Shown: positions 1 to 9,435, counted from the first letter of the stretch. The stretch is DNA of 64,000 nucleotides from Paenibacillus massiliensis 2301065 = DSM 16942 (GCF_000377505.1 NZ_KB898198.1:1-64000), one strand, 5' to 3'. Made by a program: numbers and translations. Notes: a model not told the origin generated them from the sequence alone.

Positions 1-291
1 ATCGTCGCCTTGGGGAGCCGTTACCTCTCCAACTAGCTAATGCGCCGCAGGCCCATCCTCCGGTGACAGATTGCTCCGTCTTTCCTCACTTCTCCATGCG
101 AAGAAGTGAATTATCTGGTATTAGCTACCGTTTCCGGTAGTTATCCCAGTCCAGAGGGCAGGTTGCCTACGTGTTACTCACCCGTCCGCCGCTAACCATC
201 AGGAGAGCAAGCTCTCCATCAAGTCCGCTCGACTTGCATGTATTAGGCACGCCGCCAGCGTTCGTCCTGAGCCAGGATCAAACTCTCCAAT
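1..291 (-). rRNA. 16S ribosomal RNA, 5' part (runs off the window)
   Basis: Read on the minus strand, the sequence begins with the universal 16S start AGAGTTTGATCCTGGCTCAG, whose complement lies at about 265-284. It continues through the V1 and V2 regions until the window ends at base 1. Only about 290 of some 1,550 nucleotides are present. The V1 hairpin and the following conserved block look like Paenibacillaceae. The exact mature 5' end is estimated from the usual distance to the start motif. The gene is transcribed leftwards, so the rest of the rRNA operon lies outside the window. Confidence 0.97.
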
Positions 292-446
292 AATGTTATT
301 GAAAAGAGCGATAGCTCATTTTGAATCTGACGAGATTTAATATCTCATTGTTTGAATCTCACTTGCGTGAAATCCGCTCACTCGTTGTTCAGTTTTCAAA
401 GATCAACTTCGTTATTCTTTCCTGTCGTTTTTGCGACAGCTATAAG

Positions 447-475
447 ATCATATCATGTTTCCGAGAGAAGTGCAA
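447..475 (-). promoter_or_regulatory. rRNA operon promoter (proximal)
   Basis: On the minus strand TTGCAC (475-470) and TATGAT (452-447) are separated by exactly 17 bases. An A/T-rich run lies just upstream of the -35 element, as expected for an UP-like element. The position, about 155 bp before the 16S start, fits an rRNA promoter. Confidence 0.65.
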
Positions 476-541
476 GCTTTTTTTCAAAAACTTTTTACTT
501 CTAACTCACTCGTTTGCCGCTCACTTTAACGGCAGAACATT

Positions 542-570
542 AATTTATCATGTCCGCAGAATAAAAGCAA
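542..570 (-). promoter_or_regulatory. rRNA operon promoter (distal, weaker match)
   Basis: TTGCTT (570-565) and TAAATT (547-542) on the minus strand are again 17 bases apart. The spacer ends in GGACATGA, like the proximal promoter's GAAACATGA, which suggests a duplicated promoter. Tandem promoters are usual for Bacillales rRNA operons. The -10 match is poor. Confidence 0.35.
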
Positions 571-830
571 GCATATTTTAAAACTCTGACTCTGCCTCAT
601 CGCCCCGCCTCTATTCATATATGAGAATTCCCTTTAGGAAAAGGCTCCTGCAGCATAATGCCGTACGCCAGAGTTGATTTCCTTAACTTACTTTATCCTC
701 TTTGCTCTATACAAAGAGCGTCTATGAACCACCAGAAACTTATTCCTGGTGGCCCACTTTTGACAAGTCGACAGTTTACATAACAATTATCTCTAAAGAA
801 TAAGCCCCATGACTCCCTCTCCTCATTCAT

Positions 831-2384
831 TTACAGTTGGGACCTGATATACTCCGAGGGTGTCGTCCCGCTCCATTTCTTGAAGACCTGGCTGAAGTAC
901 TGTGCATTCCCACCAAAGCCGAACATCTCGGCCAGCTCGAACACTTTCACATCACCCTCTCGGCGGATATACTCGGCCGCACGCTCAATCCGGTAGCGAT
1001 TCACATAATGAGAGAAGTTGTCCCCTGTGACACGTTTGAAGATCTTCCCGAGATAATCGGAGTTCATATATAGCATTTCATTTGCTACCCCATTCAGGGA
1101 GAGGTCTGATTTGTGATAGTTCTCCTCAATAATTCCGATCATTTTATCAACAGTTGAGGACTGACGATAGATATTACGCTTGTAATAGAGGGCTGTCAGG
1201 CGCTCAGCCGCATTCTTGACGAATTCCTGCAACTCGGACAGCGTATCCATCTCGGACAGGCTGGCCATCTGAGCCGTGAAGTCTGTTCGTTCCTCCTGAG
1301 GGCACAGTCGGATCATCGCCGCATAGAGCTGCAGTACGTAGGAACGGGTCACCGCAATCTCATGACGCTGTACTGCTAGAATGCTGAACAGACGATCCAC
1401 TTCCTCTGCCGCTTTCTCCCGATTACCAGCCTTAATAAGCATGCACAGCTCCTCTACATCGAGATCCAGCTCATCGCCTTCCTTCAAGTCACTCGTTGCG
1501 AGATCATCCTTGGTGATCAGACTGCCTTCCCCCGTATAAAAGCGGTGACTCAGACACTCTAATGCCTCGCGGTACATCTTGCGCAGCTTTAACATGCGAT
1601 CGGATTCAGTGACAGCAGCCGTGACCTCCAGCTTGTAAAATTTGTGAAAGGTGCTGCGAACCTCCTCCACTCCGCTCATTAGTTGACTCGACTCCTCAGG
1701 ACTCTCCAGAACAATAAGCACCTGACCCTGAATCGTCGTGCTGAACAACACCTGGCCTAACACATCGGCGGCGATATTTTGAAGAGCGAACCAATGCTCT
1801 GGCTCATGCGGACCCTCCAGTCGCATTAGCACCATCTGCACCTGCTTGTTCTGCAGCTCCAGACCGAATAGGTTCTGATAATATTCCAGATCCCGGCTTC
1901 CATATGTCTTGTTCAGGATGAACTCACGCAGTACCTGCGATTTGACATGAGGTAGCATTTTCTCGAAATCCTGCTTCATCCGACTTACGAAGTCGTCCCG
2001 GTCCCTCTGCTCTTCACGTTCTATACGCAGTTCATTGATAGCATCACTGATCTGATTCTCATTACATGGCTTCAACAGATAGTGCTTCACACCATATTGC
2101 ATCGCGCGGCAGGCATAGTCAAAATCCTTGTGGCCTGACAGCATGATGAACCGGATATCCGGATAGGCTTCATGAGTCTTCGCTACGAGGCCAAGACCGT
2201 CCAGTCCCGGCATAGAGATGTCGCTAATCACAATATCCGGCTGATTGCTCACAATCTGATCGTAAGCCTCCAGCCCATTGCGGGCCGTGCCTACCAGCTC
2301 GGCACCTGATTTTTGCCAATCCACCACTTGAGAGATGCCGTCCAGAATCATACGCTCATCATCAACCAACAGAACTTTGTACAT
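831..2384 (-). CDS. YesN-type response regulator with AraC output domain
   Basis: A 517-residue two-component response regulator. The N-terminal receiver domain has the acidic pair in LLVDDE, the phospho-acceptor aspartate D55 in VISDISMPG, and the conserved lysine in YLLKP. A middle region of about 280 residues is variable. The last 100 residues form an AraC/XylS double helix-turn-helix ending in a GGNAQYFSQVFKKWSGTTPSEYI block. The start has GGGGGAGGAA seven bases upstream. It overlaps the end of the kinase gene by 23 bp, so the two are translationally coupled and form a pair. YesN-type regulators commonly control carbohydrate transporters, but no sugar ABC transporter lies next to it, so the target is unknown. 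Confidence 0.93.
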   Translation of the reverse strand: MYKVLLVDDERMILDGISQVVDWQKSGAELVGTARNGLEAYDQIVSNQPDIVISDISMPGLDGLGLVAKTHEAYPDIRFIMLSGHKDFDYACRAMQYGVKHYLLKPCNENQISDAINELRIEREEQRDRDDFVSRMKQDFEKMLPHVKSQVLREFILNKTYGSRDLEYYQNLFGLELQNKQVQMVLMRLEGPHEPEHWFALQNIAADVLGQVLFSTTIQGQVLIVLESPEESSQLMSGVEEVRSTFHKFYKLEVTAAVTESDRMLKLRKMYREALECLSHRFYTGEGSLITKDDLATSDLKEGDELDLDVEELCMLIKAGNREKAAEEVDRLFSILAVQRHEIAVTRSYVLQLYAAMIRLCPQEERTDFTAQMASLSEMDTLSELQEFVKNAAERLTALYYKRNIYRQSSTVDKMIGIIEENYHKSDLSLNGVANEMLYMNSDYLGKIFKRVTGDNFSHYVNRYRIERAAEYIRREGDVKVFELAEMFGFGGNAQYFSQVFKKWSGTTPSEYIRSQL

Positions 2385-4140
2385 GAATTTCCTCCCCCTT
2401 CACATATGGAATACGGACATGAACAGCAGTACCTTGGCCAGGACCACTCTCTAGGCGGATACCCCATGCTTGGCCGAAGGTTAGTTGAATACGTTCTTCA
2501 ATATTAGAGAGACCGATACCTTGCCCTCGGGTCTTGACCTTGCCGCTATGCAGCCTGGTTATGAAGTCACTGGTCATCCCTGGACCATCATCCTCAACAC
2601 AGATCTCCAGCGCAGAATCCTGCCGACGAACACGAATGACGATATGACAAGGCTCAATACGTGGTTCAAGGGCATAGTGAATGGCATTCTCCACGAGAGG
2701 CTGCAGGGTCAGCTTCGGAATAAGCGCTGTCTCTACTCCTTCTTCCAGATCAAGCTCGAAGTTCAGCCGCTCTTCAAAGCGCGTCTTCTGAATCGTTACA
2801 TAGCTATGGACAATATCCAGCTCACGCTCAAGCGGAATCAGCTGCTCCTGCAGGTTCACGGCGTTGCGTAGCAGAAAAGCCAGCGCCTCCACCATTTCCG
2901 ATATCTTGTCTTGCTTGTTCAATTTGGCGAGCCAGTTCACGGACTCTAAGGTATTGTATAGAAAATGTGGATTAATCTGAGCTTGAAGCGCTTTCAACTC
3001 TGTTTCACGAAGCAATAGCTGCTTAGCGTAATTCTCGTCGATCAGCTCACGAATACGCCGGATCATTTTAATATAGGTACGATAGAGCAGACTAACTTCA
3101 TTATGAGATGGAGAAGGCATGCGGCCAAGGGATTCCTCCTTTAGCTTGTCGAGATTCCCTTGCTCGATCTTGCGCATATTCGCGATGAGCTGCTGTATGG
3201 GCCTGGTAATGCTGACAGAGAGCTTCGCACCGCATGCTAGTGCTACAAGCAGCATAAGTACGAACACCCCCATGACCAGATCCTTGATCACTTGGACTCT
3301 TTGGAACATTTCCTGAAACGGAGTCGTGTGCAAATAGGTCCAGCCTGTATAGCTTGAGGTAGCTTTAGCCGTAAAATAGCTCTCCTGGTCGTAGGATTCA
3401 ATCCCATAAGGCAATGTGCGCTTCAATTCCGTGCTGATTCCTTTCGGGCTTAACAGGGGGACCTCAGGATAGATCAAGCGTTCTCCGTCTACAATCATCA
3501 GCTGTCCGCTATCCGCATCCTGCACGCGTTCATTGACGATCCTGTCGATACGCACCTTAAGCACCAAGGTACCCAATCCTTGCAGGGTAAAGGTCTGACC
3601 CGTGTAGGACTTGATCTGACGGGCTGCCAGCAGTGACGAGTCTCCTGGAGCGAACCAAGCATTGGAGCCGCTATTTTCCTGAGCAAGACGGACAAGATGA
3701 GAGCGCAGATCCTCAGGAATCCCTTCACGGTTCCCCGCCGCCATTACCTTCCCCTCGTTATCAATTAACAACATGGAATAAACATATTTCTCTGAACCAG
3801 CCAGAGAGATCAGGCGATTCGTGATCTTCTTGTGCAACACTGTGCGACCGTAGGAGGACTGCTCCTTCTCAAGCTGTCTGAGATGATCCTGCAGCGCTTG
3901 ATCTGAGACGACATTGAACGTGAGACGCTCCACTTCCTTGAGCTGATTCTCTATATCTATGGATGACATGTTCAGCACCTGTGAGGTCTTCTTGTACATT
4001 TGATCATCATATATGTTGAAGACGTATGTCAGCACAGCAGCAAAAATGGCAAAGCTGGTCAGCATAAGCAGCGTAATGAGCAGCATCATCTTATGATGAA
4101 TTCCAGCGTTTATGAAAGCGCTTTTTATTTTGTTCGCCAT
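2362..4140 (-). CDS. YesM-type sensor histidine kinase
   Basis: A 592-residue membrane sensor kinase. A transmembrane segment near residues 18-40 is followed by a large extracytoplasmic sensor region, a second membrane segment near 290-315 and a HAMP linker. The His_kinase domain carries LQAQINPHFLYNTLESVN with the phospho-acceptor histidine, and the C-terminal ATPase has DDGPGM and GIGLSNI boxes. The start at 4140 follows AAGGAGGAGT with good spacing; longer readings upstream lack a ribosome site. It is cotranscribed with the overlapping AraC-type regulator. A cre-like sequence, TGAAAGCGCTTTTT, lies inside codons 5-10. The ligand cannot be told from sequence. Confidence 0.93.
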   Translation of the reverse strand: MANKIKSAFINAGIHHKMMLLITLLMLTSFAIFAAVLTYVFNIYDDQMYKKTSQVLNMSSIDIENQLKEVERLTFNVVSDQALQDHLRQLEKEQSSYGRTVLHKKITNRLISLAGSEKYVYSMLLIDNEGKVMAAGNREGIPEDLRSHLVRLAQENSGSNAWFAPGDSSLLAARQIKSYTGQTFTLQGLGTLVLKVRIDRIVNERVQDADSGQLMIVDGERLIYPEVPLLSPKGISTELKRTLPYGIESYDQESYFTAKATSSYTGWTYLHTTPFQEMFQRVQVIKDLVMGVFVLMLLVALACGAKLSVSITRPIQQLIANMRKIEQGNLDKLKEESLGRMPSPSHNEVSLLYRTYIKMIRRIRELIDENYAKQLLLRETELKALQAQINPHFLYNTLESVNWLAKLNKQDKISEMVEALAFLLRNAVNLQEQLIPLERELDIVHSYVTIQKTRFEERLNFELDLEEGVETALIPKLTLQPLVENAIHYALEPRIEPCHIVIRVRRQDSALEICVEDDGPGMTSDFITRLHSGKVKTRGQGIGLSNIEERIQLTFGQAWGIRLESGPGQGTAVHVRIPYVKGEEIHVQSSVG

Positions 4141-4305
4141 CATACTCCTCCTTCTGCACATCGCTAGGTACAAGCTGGAAGCTGAGGTTACAAGAATAGG
4201 GGCACTCACTGTACATTCTTACAATAGCCATTGTCCACGGAGGTTATCCGACGTATATAGATTGGTTACATTCGACGAAAATGTATAAAATCTATAATCT
4301 TCATT

Positions 4306-4346
4306 CAAAATACCCCAAGCCGGACTAAACGGCAAGGGGTATTTTG
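4306..4346 (-). terminator. Rho-independent terminator after the inositol monophosphatase gene
   Basis: Long inverted repeat with CAAAATACCCC and GGGGTATTTTG arms and an inner TTGCCG/CGGC(T) stem, 22 bp downstream of the stop at 4368. The T-rich side of the stem serves as the U tract. It may work in both directions. Confidence 0.75.
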
Positions 4347-4367
4347 AACCATCATTACTTTACAACG

Positions 4368-5246
4368 TTATTCCAGACCTGTTGCATTGTTCTTGTGTAG
4401 AACATCCAGCAGCTCGGCATGAATATGCTTGTTGCTGGCCACAATATGGCGTACGGTCAGATCATAAGTCTTCCCGACTGTATCCGTCATGCTACCACCC
4501 GCTTCCTGCACCAGCAGGGCGCCCGCTGCCACATCCCAGGGAGACAATCCCACTTCTGTATAGGCGCTTAAACGCCCGGCTGCTACATAAGCCAGATGCA
4601 GTGCAGCAGAGCCACCGGCCCGGAGGCTTCTGACCTGCGGAGCCAGTGCCTGAATTGCCCTCATATTCACGGGTAACGCAAATTCACGGTCTGGCGGCGT
4701 ACCAATAGCGACAAGGCTTGAGGCCAGCTCACGCTCCTCTGATACAGTCATTCGTGTACCATGCACATAAGCGCCCTTCCCTTTTTCAGCAACAAACATT
4801 TCATCTCTGGACGGGTCATAGATGACCCCGACGATAACCTCACCCTGATGAGCCAGTGCAATGGATACAGAATAATAAGGGAAGCCATGTACAAAATTCG
4901 TCGTACCGTCAACCGGATCAATAATCCATAGGAACTCTTCCTCCTGTGCCGCCTTTAATGCTGCAGCAGCGGCCTCACGCCCCGGCTCTACACCTTCTTC
5001 ACCCAGAATAGCATGGTCTGGGAAATGGGTCAGGATCAGTCTGCGGATCATCTGCTCTGCTCCCTTGTCCACCTCGGTGACCAGATCCTGTGCAGATTGC
5101 TTCGTACTCAGGTGCTCCACCGTTCCCAGTCGACTCTTGATCCATTCACCCGCCTTCGAAGCAGCATTAATGGCTACAGCAGTATAGCTCTTGCTTGTAA
5201 CGACATAAGGAATCTTCTCTTGTTCTCTCTCGTTCACAGCACTCAC
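4368..5246 (-). CDS. Inositol monophosphatase family protein (SuhB-like)
   Basis: A 292-residue protein of the Mg2+-dependent, lithium-sensitive phosphatase family. Visible signatures are the metal-binding EEG in ILGEEG, the DPVDGTTNFVHGFPYYSVSIA block, and WDVAAGALLVQEAGG near the C-terminus. Family members hydrolyse inositol-1-phosphate or related sugar phosphates and sometimes NADP or 3'-phosphoadenosine phosphates; the actual substrate here is not decided by sequence. The start is a GTG with only a weak upstream ribosome site; a second in-frame GTG four codons later is possible. It stands alone, followed by a strong terminator. Confidence 0.9.
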   Translation of the reverse strand: MSAVNEREQEKIPYVVTSKSYTAVAINAASKAGEWIKSRLGTVEHLSTKQSAQDLVTEVDKGAEQMIRRLILTHFPDHAILGEEGVEPGREAAAAALKAAQEEEFLWIIDPVDGTTNFVHGFPYYSVSIALAHQGEVIVGVIYDPSRDEMFVAEKGKGAYVHGTRMTVSEERELASSLVAIGTPPDREFALPVNMRAIQALAPQVRSLRAGGSAALHLAYVAAGRLSAYTEVGLSPWDVAAGALLVQEAGGSMTDTVGKTYDLTVRHIVASNKHIHAELLDVLHKNNATGLE

Positions 5247-5270
5247 TCTACTTTCATATCACATCCATAA

Positions 5271-5293
5271 GCACAGCAACCACGCTGCTGTGC
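5271..5293 (-). terminator. Hairpin after uvsE, possible terminator
   Basis: Perfect 8-bp arms GCACAGCA/TGCTGTGC with a 7-base loop lie between uvsE and the next gene. The T tract is poor, so termination is uncertain. Confidence 0.35.
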
Positions 5294-5402
5294 CCATGAT
5301 GTTGTTATTATTAATATCAATTCGATTGCTTTGCTTGTACAAGATACGCCACTTCCATAGCAAAGTTTCGCCCGAAATTGCGACAAGCAGCATTTCCTCT
5401 CA

Positions 5403-6404
5403 TCAGCCCTCTACCTCAATCGTCGCTCCATCCAGGATACGAATCCCTTCACCCTCGTAGGTTCGAAAATCCTCCATAAGCTTCAGTAGTGCTTCATCCT
5501 TGCGCTTGGCCTCGATCATGACATCGAGCTCGGGCGTCTTGGAAGCTATGGCTCGTAGAAATTCAAGCAACGGCTCTATTGAGACATGATCAGCATGACC
5601 TCTTGGGTCTTTTGTGCTCTTGGGACTGGATACATGAATCTTGGGTGGCAGGGGCTTATCTGCCAAGGATCCGGCCTGAGCGAGTGGTGTGTGCCATGTC
5701 TTCAATATGGCAGGCCACAGCTCCCAGGGCCTCTCTCCGTCATTGTTAACCCATTGATGGTGAATGTCCAGTACCATGGGCAGTCCGGTATGCTCGCAGA
5801 CGGTCAGCGTCTCGGATGCCGTGAAGGTCTTGTCATCATTCTCCAGCGTCAGCCGCTCCAGCATAGCCCGTTCGAGACGAGCTACCTGCTCTTCGAAGCG
5901 TAGCGCTGAGGTCTGTTTGTCCCCATAGGCTCCACCGATATGAATGTTATTCTTCGCTGCTGGCCCCAGGCCCATGGCTTCCAGCATACGAACATGATGC
6001 CGGAGATCACGGACGGAACTAGCAAGCACCTCGGGGCGGGGCGTGCTCAGTACAGTAAAATGATCGGGATGAAAGGATACCCTCATGCCCGCTTTCTTGA
6101 TCACATCTCCGAGTGCGGCAAATGCTGGCCGCAACACAGGATACGGGTCCCAATCCTGCAGCTCCGCATGAGTAGCCAGCGGAATGAGCTTGGATGAGAA
6201 GCGATAGACCATAATATCGTGCGCCATATTATGACGCAGCAGCCTTAATGTATTATGTAGATTCTCCTCCGCGATCCGCTCCAGCTTGCGAATAGCAGCC
6301 TCTCTGTCCGGGATTTTGCTAAAGCTTGCATACGTCATCGTCCTGGAGGGAGATGCGTTACTGACGGTAACGGACATCGCTACATATCCGAATCTGACTC
6401 TCAT
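5403..6404 (-). CDS. uvsE: UV damage endonuclease UvsE
   Basis: A 333-residue UV damage endonuclease, which nicks DNA 5' of cyclobutane dimers and 6-4 photoproducts in an alternative excision-repair route. The sequence follows Bacillus UvsE closely: the RFGYVAMSV start, YRFSSKLIPLATH, a SFHPDHFTVL block, MLEAMGLG..NIHIGGAYGDK, LENDDKT, HVSSPKS and MIEAKRKDEALLKL. These motifs supply the histidine, glutamate and aspartate metal ligands of its TIM barrel. The ATG at 6404 is preferred over a GTG three codons earlier because it aligns with the family start and has GGAAGGAC at a workable distance. It is monocistronic. Confidence 0.93.
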   Translation of the reverse strand: MRVRFGYVAMSVTVSNASPSRTMTYASFSKIPDREAAIRKLERIAEENLHNTLRLLRHNMAHDIMVYRFSSKLIPLATHAELQDWDPYPVLRPAFAALGDVIKKAGMRVSFHPDHFTVLSTPRPEVLASSVRDLRHHVRMLEAMGLGPAAKNNIHIGGAYGDKQTSALRFEEQVARLERAMLERLTLENDDKTFTASETLTVCEHTGLPMVLDIHHQWVNNDGERPWELWPAILKTWHTPLAQAGSLADKPLPPKIHVSSPKSTKDPRGHADHVSIEPLLEFLRAIASKTPELDVMIEAKRKDEALLKLMEDFRTYEGEGIRILDGATIEVEG

Positions 6405-6527
6405 GCCTTCCACGTCCTTCCGGGTCCATACTTCACTAGCCTGCTCGAGTCATCTATCCACTCCCGAAGCCAGACTGTCTATATTAAGCATATTACCCGG
6501 AAAGTAGCGTCTCAATTCCGCCAGATG

Positions 6528-6851
6528 CTAGGAACCTGACTGGCGACTGAAGAACATTTCATCTGCCAGGGCCGTCTGTACTCTCGATTCCTCTTCGTTC
6601 AGCTTGCGGTTGAGCGTCATTTCCACCTCAGTAACCTCTTCACCCTGAAAATTAATCTCGGCAATGCTCGCTACGATGGTTACGATGGCAACAGCAACAT
6701 TATCCGGACTATAGGCAATAACCTGCTGACCTGTCGGGAAGACGCGCAGCCCGCTTTTCACCATTTTCCCCCGCCCGTATTCCAGCAGCTCGTACAGCTC
6801 TTGCTCGCTTTTGAATTTACATACTGAGTTAAACTCTGTCTGGAAGCCCAT
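6528..6851 (-). CDS. Small conserved-looking protein of unknown function
   Basis: A 107-residue protein whose family I do not recognise. The start at 6851 is well supported by AGGAGGAATTCTC directly upstream; a longer reading frame to 7010 has no such site. The N-terminal half is mixed charged (FKSEQELYELLEYGRGKMVKSGLRVFPTGQQVIAYS). It is followed by a hydrophobic strand-like stretch, VAVAIVTIVASIAEINF, and an acidic C-terminal helix. No signal peptide, membrane segment or metal motif is evident. It lies between uvsE and ddl on the same strand, but gaps on both sides suggest its own transcript. Confidence 0.7.
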   Translation of the reverse strand: MGFQTEFNSVCKFKSEQELYELLEYGRGKMVKSGLRVFPTGQQVIAYSPDNVAVAIVTIVASIAEINFQGEEVTEVEMTLNRKLNEEESRVQTALADEMFFSRQSGS

Positions 6852-7218
6852 GAGAATTCCTCCTAAATATGAATACTGTATATTGATTGTAACAGAAAAA
6901 CAGCTAATCTCCGATTGCCGATTAACTGTAATGCAATAACTTTTATCGAATAGCTGAAGGAAGGCCCCTCTTGCTCCGTGAACTCTGAGTTCAGTATGTG
7001 AATATTCCATATCATGAACATCATTTTAGCTTGGTTCGTTCCACGATGTATTATTCCCCACACAGGGCTTGTAGAGAGACTTGAGGATTACATATTATAT
7101 GGTAGCTGGAACTATGTAGATAGTGTGTACTTCTGCACCTCTTGTATCATGAAAAAAAGGGGAGAATCTCTCCCCTTAACATGCTTAGTAATAAATACAA
7201 TTAATTAAATAAACAAAC
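6852..7218. other. Intergenic region between the small unknown gene and ddl
   Basis: It holds the ribosome site of the small gene, presumably its promoter (not clearly recognisable), and the ddl terminator at its right end. Short reading frames on both strands here lack ribosome sites. Confidence 0.6.
7152..7178 (-). terminator. Rho-independent terminator of ddl
   Basis: On the minus strand AAGGGGAGA, a 3-base loop, then TCTCCCCTT followed by a run of T. It lies 41 bp after the ddl stop codon. Confidence 0.85.
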
Positions 7219-8313
7219 TTAGTTACCATGCTCATATTGCAGAGATGATCGCTGAGCATAACGCTCTAACCCCAACCGGATCATATGATCAAGCAGCTCG
7301 GGATAGGATACGCCAGTCTCTCTCCACAATAGCGGATACATACTGAACGGGGTGAAGCCTGGCATCGTATTCACCTCATTAATCAGTACGAGACCATCCG
7401 ATCTGCGGACGAAGAAGTCCACTCGCGAAATACCGCAGCCTTCTATAGCCCGGAATGCCTTCAACGCAGCTTCACGCACACGGTCCACAACTTCCTCATC
7501 CAGCACTGCCGGAATGACCATTTCCGATTGGCCATCTGTATATTTCGCTGCATAATCATAATAATCAGCAGAGGATACGATCTCCCCAGGCACAGATGCC
7601 ATGGGCTCCTCATTCCCCAGCACGCTGACCTCTATCTCACGGGCATCCACGAACTCCTCTACAATGACCTTCAGATCATAACGGAGGGCGAATTCCACAG
7701 CCTTCTCCAATTCCTCACGATTACGGGCCTTGGAGATCCCGACGCTGGAACCCAGGTTGGCAGGCTTAACGAAGCATGGATAGCCCAGCTCACGTTCCAC
7801 CTGAATTAGCAGTTCATGCGGGTCCTGCTGCCATTGAATGCTGGTAGCATAGCAGAAATTGACCTGTTCCAGTCCTGCCTGCGCAAACAGCTTCTTCATG
7901 ACTACCTTATCCATTCCCGCTGCAGAAGCAAGCACGCCTGCTCCCACGTAAGGCATATCCGCCATCTCAAAGAGCCCTTGAATGGTTCCGTCCTCACCGA
8001 ATGTGCCATGCAGCAGAGGGAACATAATATCAGGCCCACCACTTTCACCATACAGCTTGCTGAACAAGGTATTCATTGCGTCCTTGCTTGATGAGCTAGC
8101 GTTCGGTAGCTTCAGATCCTCAATGGCAGGGAAGGGCTCGTGGATCTCCGCACCTTTCCGCCAATCGCCCTGCTTAGTGATATAGAATGGAATAATAGCA
8201 TATTTACTGAAATCAAAAGCATTCTGCACGGCATATGCCGTCTGTAATGATACCTCGTGTTCGCCTGACTTGCCTCCATAGACAAGACCGACTGTCAATT
8301 TGTTCTCTGCCAT
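7219..8313 (-). CDS. ddl: D-alanine--D-alanine ligase
   Basis: A 364-residue ATP-grasp ligase that joins two D-alanines for the peptidoglycan pentapeptide stem. Features seen are GGKSGEHEVSLQTA near the N-terminus, LLHGTFGEDGTIQGLFE, PYVGAGVLASAAGMDK, the ATP-binding PCFVKPANLGSSVGISK, and the metal and substrate block GCGISRVDFFVR..LINEVNTMPGFTPFSMYP. Length is normal for Ddl. The serine-containing omega-loop and the tyrosine-rich region (ADYYDYAAKYTDG) favour D-Ala-D-Ala rather than D-Ala-D-Lac activity, but this is inference. The start at 8313 follows GGAGGTAAGC. A longer GTG-type reading to 8349 is less likely. It is monocistronic with its own terminator. Confidence 0.96.
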   Translation of the reverse strand: MAENKLTVGLVYGGKSGEHEVSLQTAYAVQNAFDFSKYAIIPFYITKQGDWRKGAEIHEPFPAIEDLKLPNASSSSKDAMNTLFSKLYGESGGPDIMFPLLHGTFGEDGTIQGLFEMADMPYVGAGVLASAAGMDKVVMKKLFAQAGLEQVNFCYATSIQWQQDPHELLIQVERELGYPCFVKPANLGSSVGISKARNREELEKAVEFALRYDLKVIVEEFVDAREIEVSVLGNEEPMASVPGEIVSSADYYDYAAKYTDGQSEMVIPAVLDEEVVDRVREAALKAFRAIEGCGISRVDFFVRRSDGLVLINEVNTMPGFTPFSMYPLLWRETGVSYPELLDHMIRLGLERYAQRSSLQYEHGN

Positions 8314-8421
8314 GCTTACCTCCGCTTTCTGACCATGCCTGTGACTCAAGTGATATCGAGCCTGTGTGTGTTCTGCTTAACTGCCATCCATCTGGATAGC
8401 CCATTTCTGAAACGTGATCGA

Positions 8422-9435
8422 TTACAGATGATCCGCAATATGATAAAAGCGATAGACCGTCCTGTCCGTCCACGCATAAGAATCCCGGTAATCCCAATAA
8501 CGATGACGCGCGCTAACGGTATGGGCGTTGACCAGCGGCATACCTCCGGCATCAAAAGCCGTGACGATCGTACTATGCTGGAACGTACCATCGCCATCCC
8601 AATCGTACGAGATAACATCCCCCAGCATCAGCTGCTCCGGTCGCTCCACAGGTACCGCGTCGAAGCTACGCCCACTAGCACCCAAGTAGCGCTCCAGCGC
8701 GTTCGATACCGCCCAGCTGAAGCTCCATAGCTCCTTGCCACTAGACCGACCTCTGTACCACCAGCCCGATTCTCTTTTACCAGTATAGTGGATCGGTGCC
8801 CCCCCTGCAAAGAGACATTGCGACACATAATTGGTACAATCTACATCGAAGGCTTCAAACTCTGGATTGTAGCTGTCCCACCATCGATCAGCATAAGCAA
8901 CTGCCTCTTCCCGCCTGTACCGAATGGGCCGCCCTCCTCCGCTAGCACCAAGCACTTCCTGGTTCAGAAATGGTGGATTGTCTGGCCTCACGATCGAGCC
9001 TTGCCCATCCGCGGTCTCTGGGAAGGTTGCCTCTGCCTCCGAGCGACCCTCAGCGGAATCCCTCTCCACCCGCGATATGATCCAGTACCGTCCATCACGA
9101 ATAAACGTCAGTCGCTCCTGCTCAATTCGGTCCTCACGATGTGTCATGCCACCCTTCACATAGAACACCCGAAGCTGCAGTCGCACATCCACTACAGTCT
9201 CCTCCGGCAGTGATGTCACAACGCGGAGCTGACTGGCCCGGGTCTCGCTACGCAGGGGCACCGCTCCACGCTCCCTATACCATTCTGCAAGCCGAGACCG
9301 CAGCTCCCCTCGCTGGTACAGTAGGCCCAGATCTGTAATGACGCCATCCTCCCGCACAGGCCCCTCTCCCACCTGTACTCTGTTGTAATGATTCACATAG
9401 CTGTATAGCGCTTGTCTCCAACCCTGCCCATCCAT
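8422..9435 (-). CDS. Amidase_6-type cysteine hydrolase domain protein
   Basis: A 337-residue protein. The C-terminal 160 residues form the putative amidase domain found in Bacillales (Amidase_6): YRREEAVAYADRWWDSYNPEF, then DCTNYVSQCLFAGGAP with the likely catalytic cysteine, GDVISYDWDGDGTFQHSTIVT with the likely histidine, and a final NAHT..RHRYWDY block. The N-terminal half, about 170 residues, resembles the beta-strand region that precedes such domains and may bind a wall-related ligand. No signal peptide or membrane segment is visible, so export is not explained. GGGGAGGG lies six bases before the ATG. The true substrate is unknown; a role on peptidoglycan or spore peptides is a guess from domain kin. 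Confidence 0.8.
   Translation of the reverse strand: MDGQGWRQALYSYVNHYNRVQVGEGPVREDGVITDLGLLYQRGELRSRLAEWYRERGAVPLRSETRASQLRVVTSLPEETVVDVRLQLRVFYVKGGMTHREDRIEQERLTFIRDGRYWIISRVERDSAEGRSEAEATFPETADGQGSIVRPDNPPFLNQEVLGASGGGRPIRYRREEAVAYADRWWDSYNPEFEAFDVDCTNYVSQCLFAGGAPIHYTGKRESGWWYRGRSSGKELWSFSWAVSNALERYLGASGRSFDAVPVERPEQLMLGDVISYDWDGDGTFQHSTIVTAFDAGGMPLVNAHTVSARHRYWDYRDSYAWTDRTVYRFYHIADHL

Larger units (their letters stand above)
292..830 (-). other. rRNA leader and upstream region, no protein gene
   Basis: This 540-bp stretch separates the 16S gene from the response-regulator gene. On the minus strand it carries the pre-16S leader, with a GATCTTTGAAAACTGAAC block typical of Bacillales rRNA leaders near 389-406. 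It also carries a small GCTGTCG/CGACAG hairpin at about 423-441 and two candidate promoters, listed separately. A hairpin at 729-752 (CCACCAG/CTGGTGG arms) may end the two-component operon. A plus-strand reading frame here has no ribosome site and is not considered a gene. Confidence 0.7.

Noticed and set aside
321..581. 86-codon plus-strand frame upstream of the 16S gene
   Set aside because: It overlaps the rRNA leader and promoters on the other strand and has no ribosome site.
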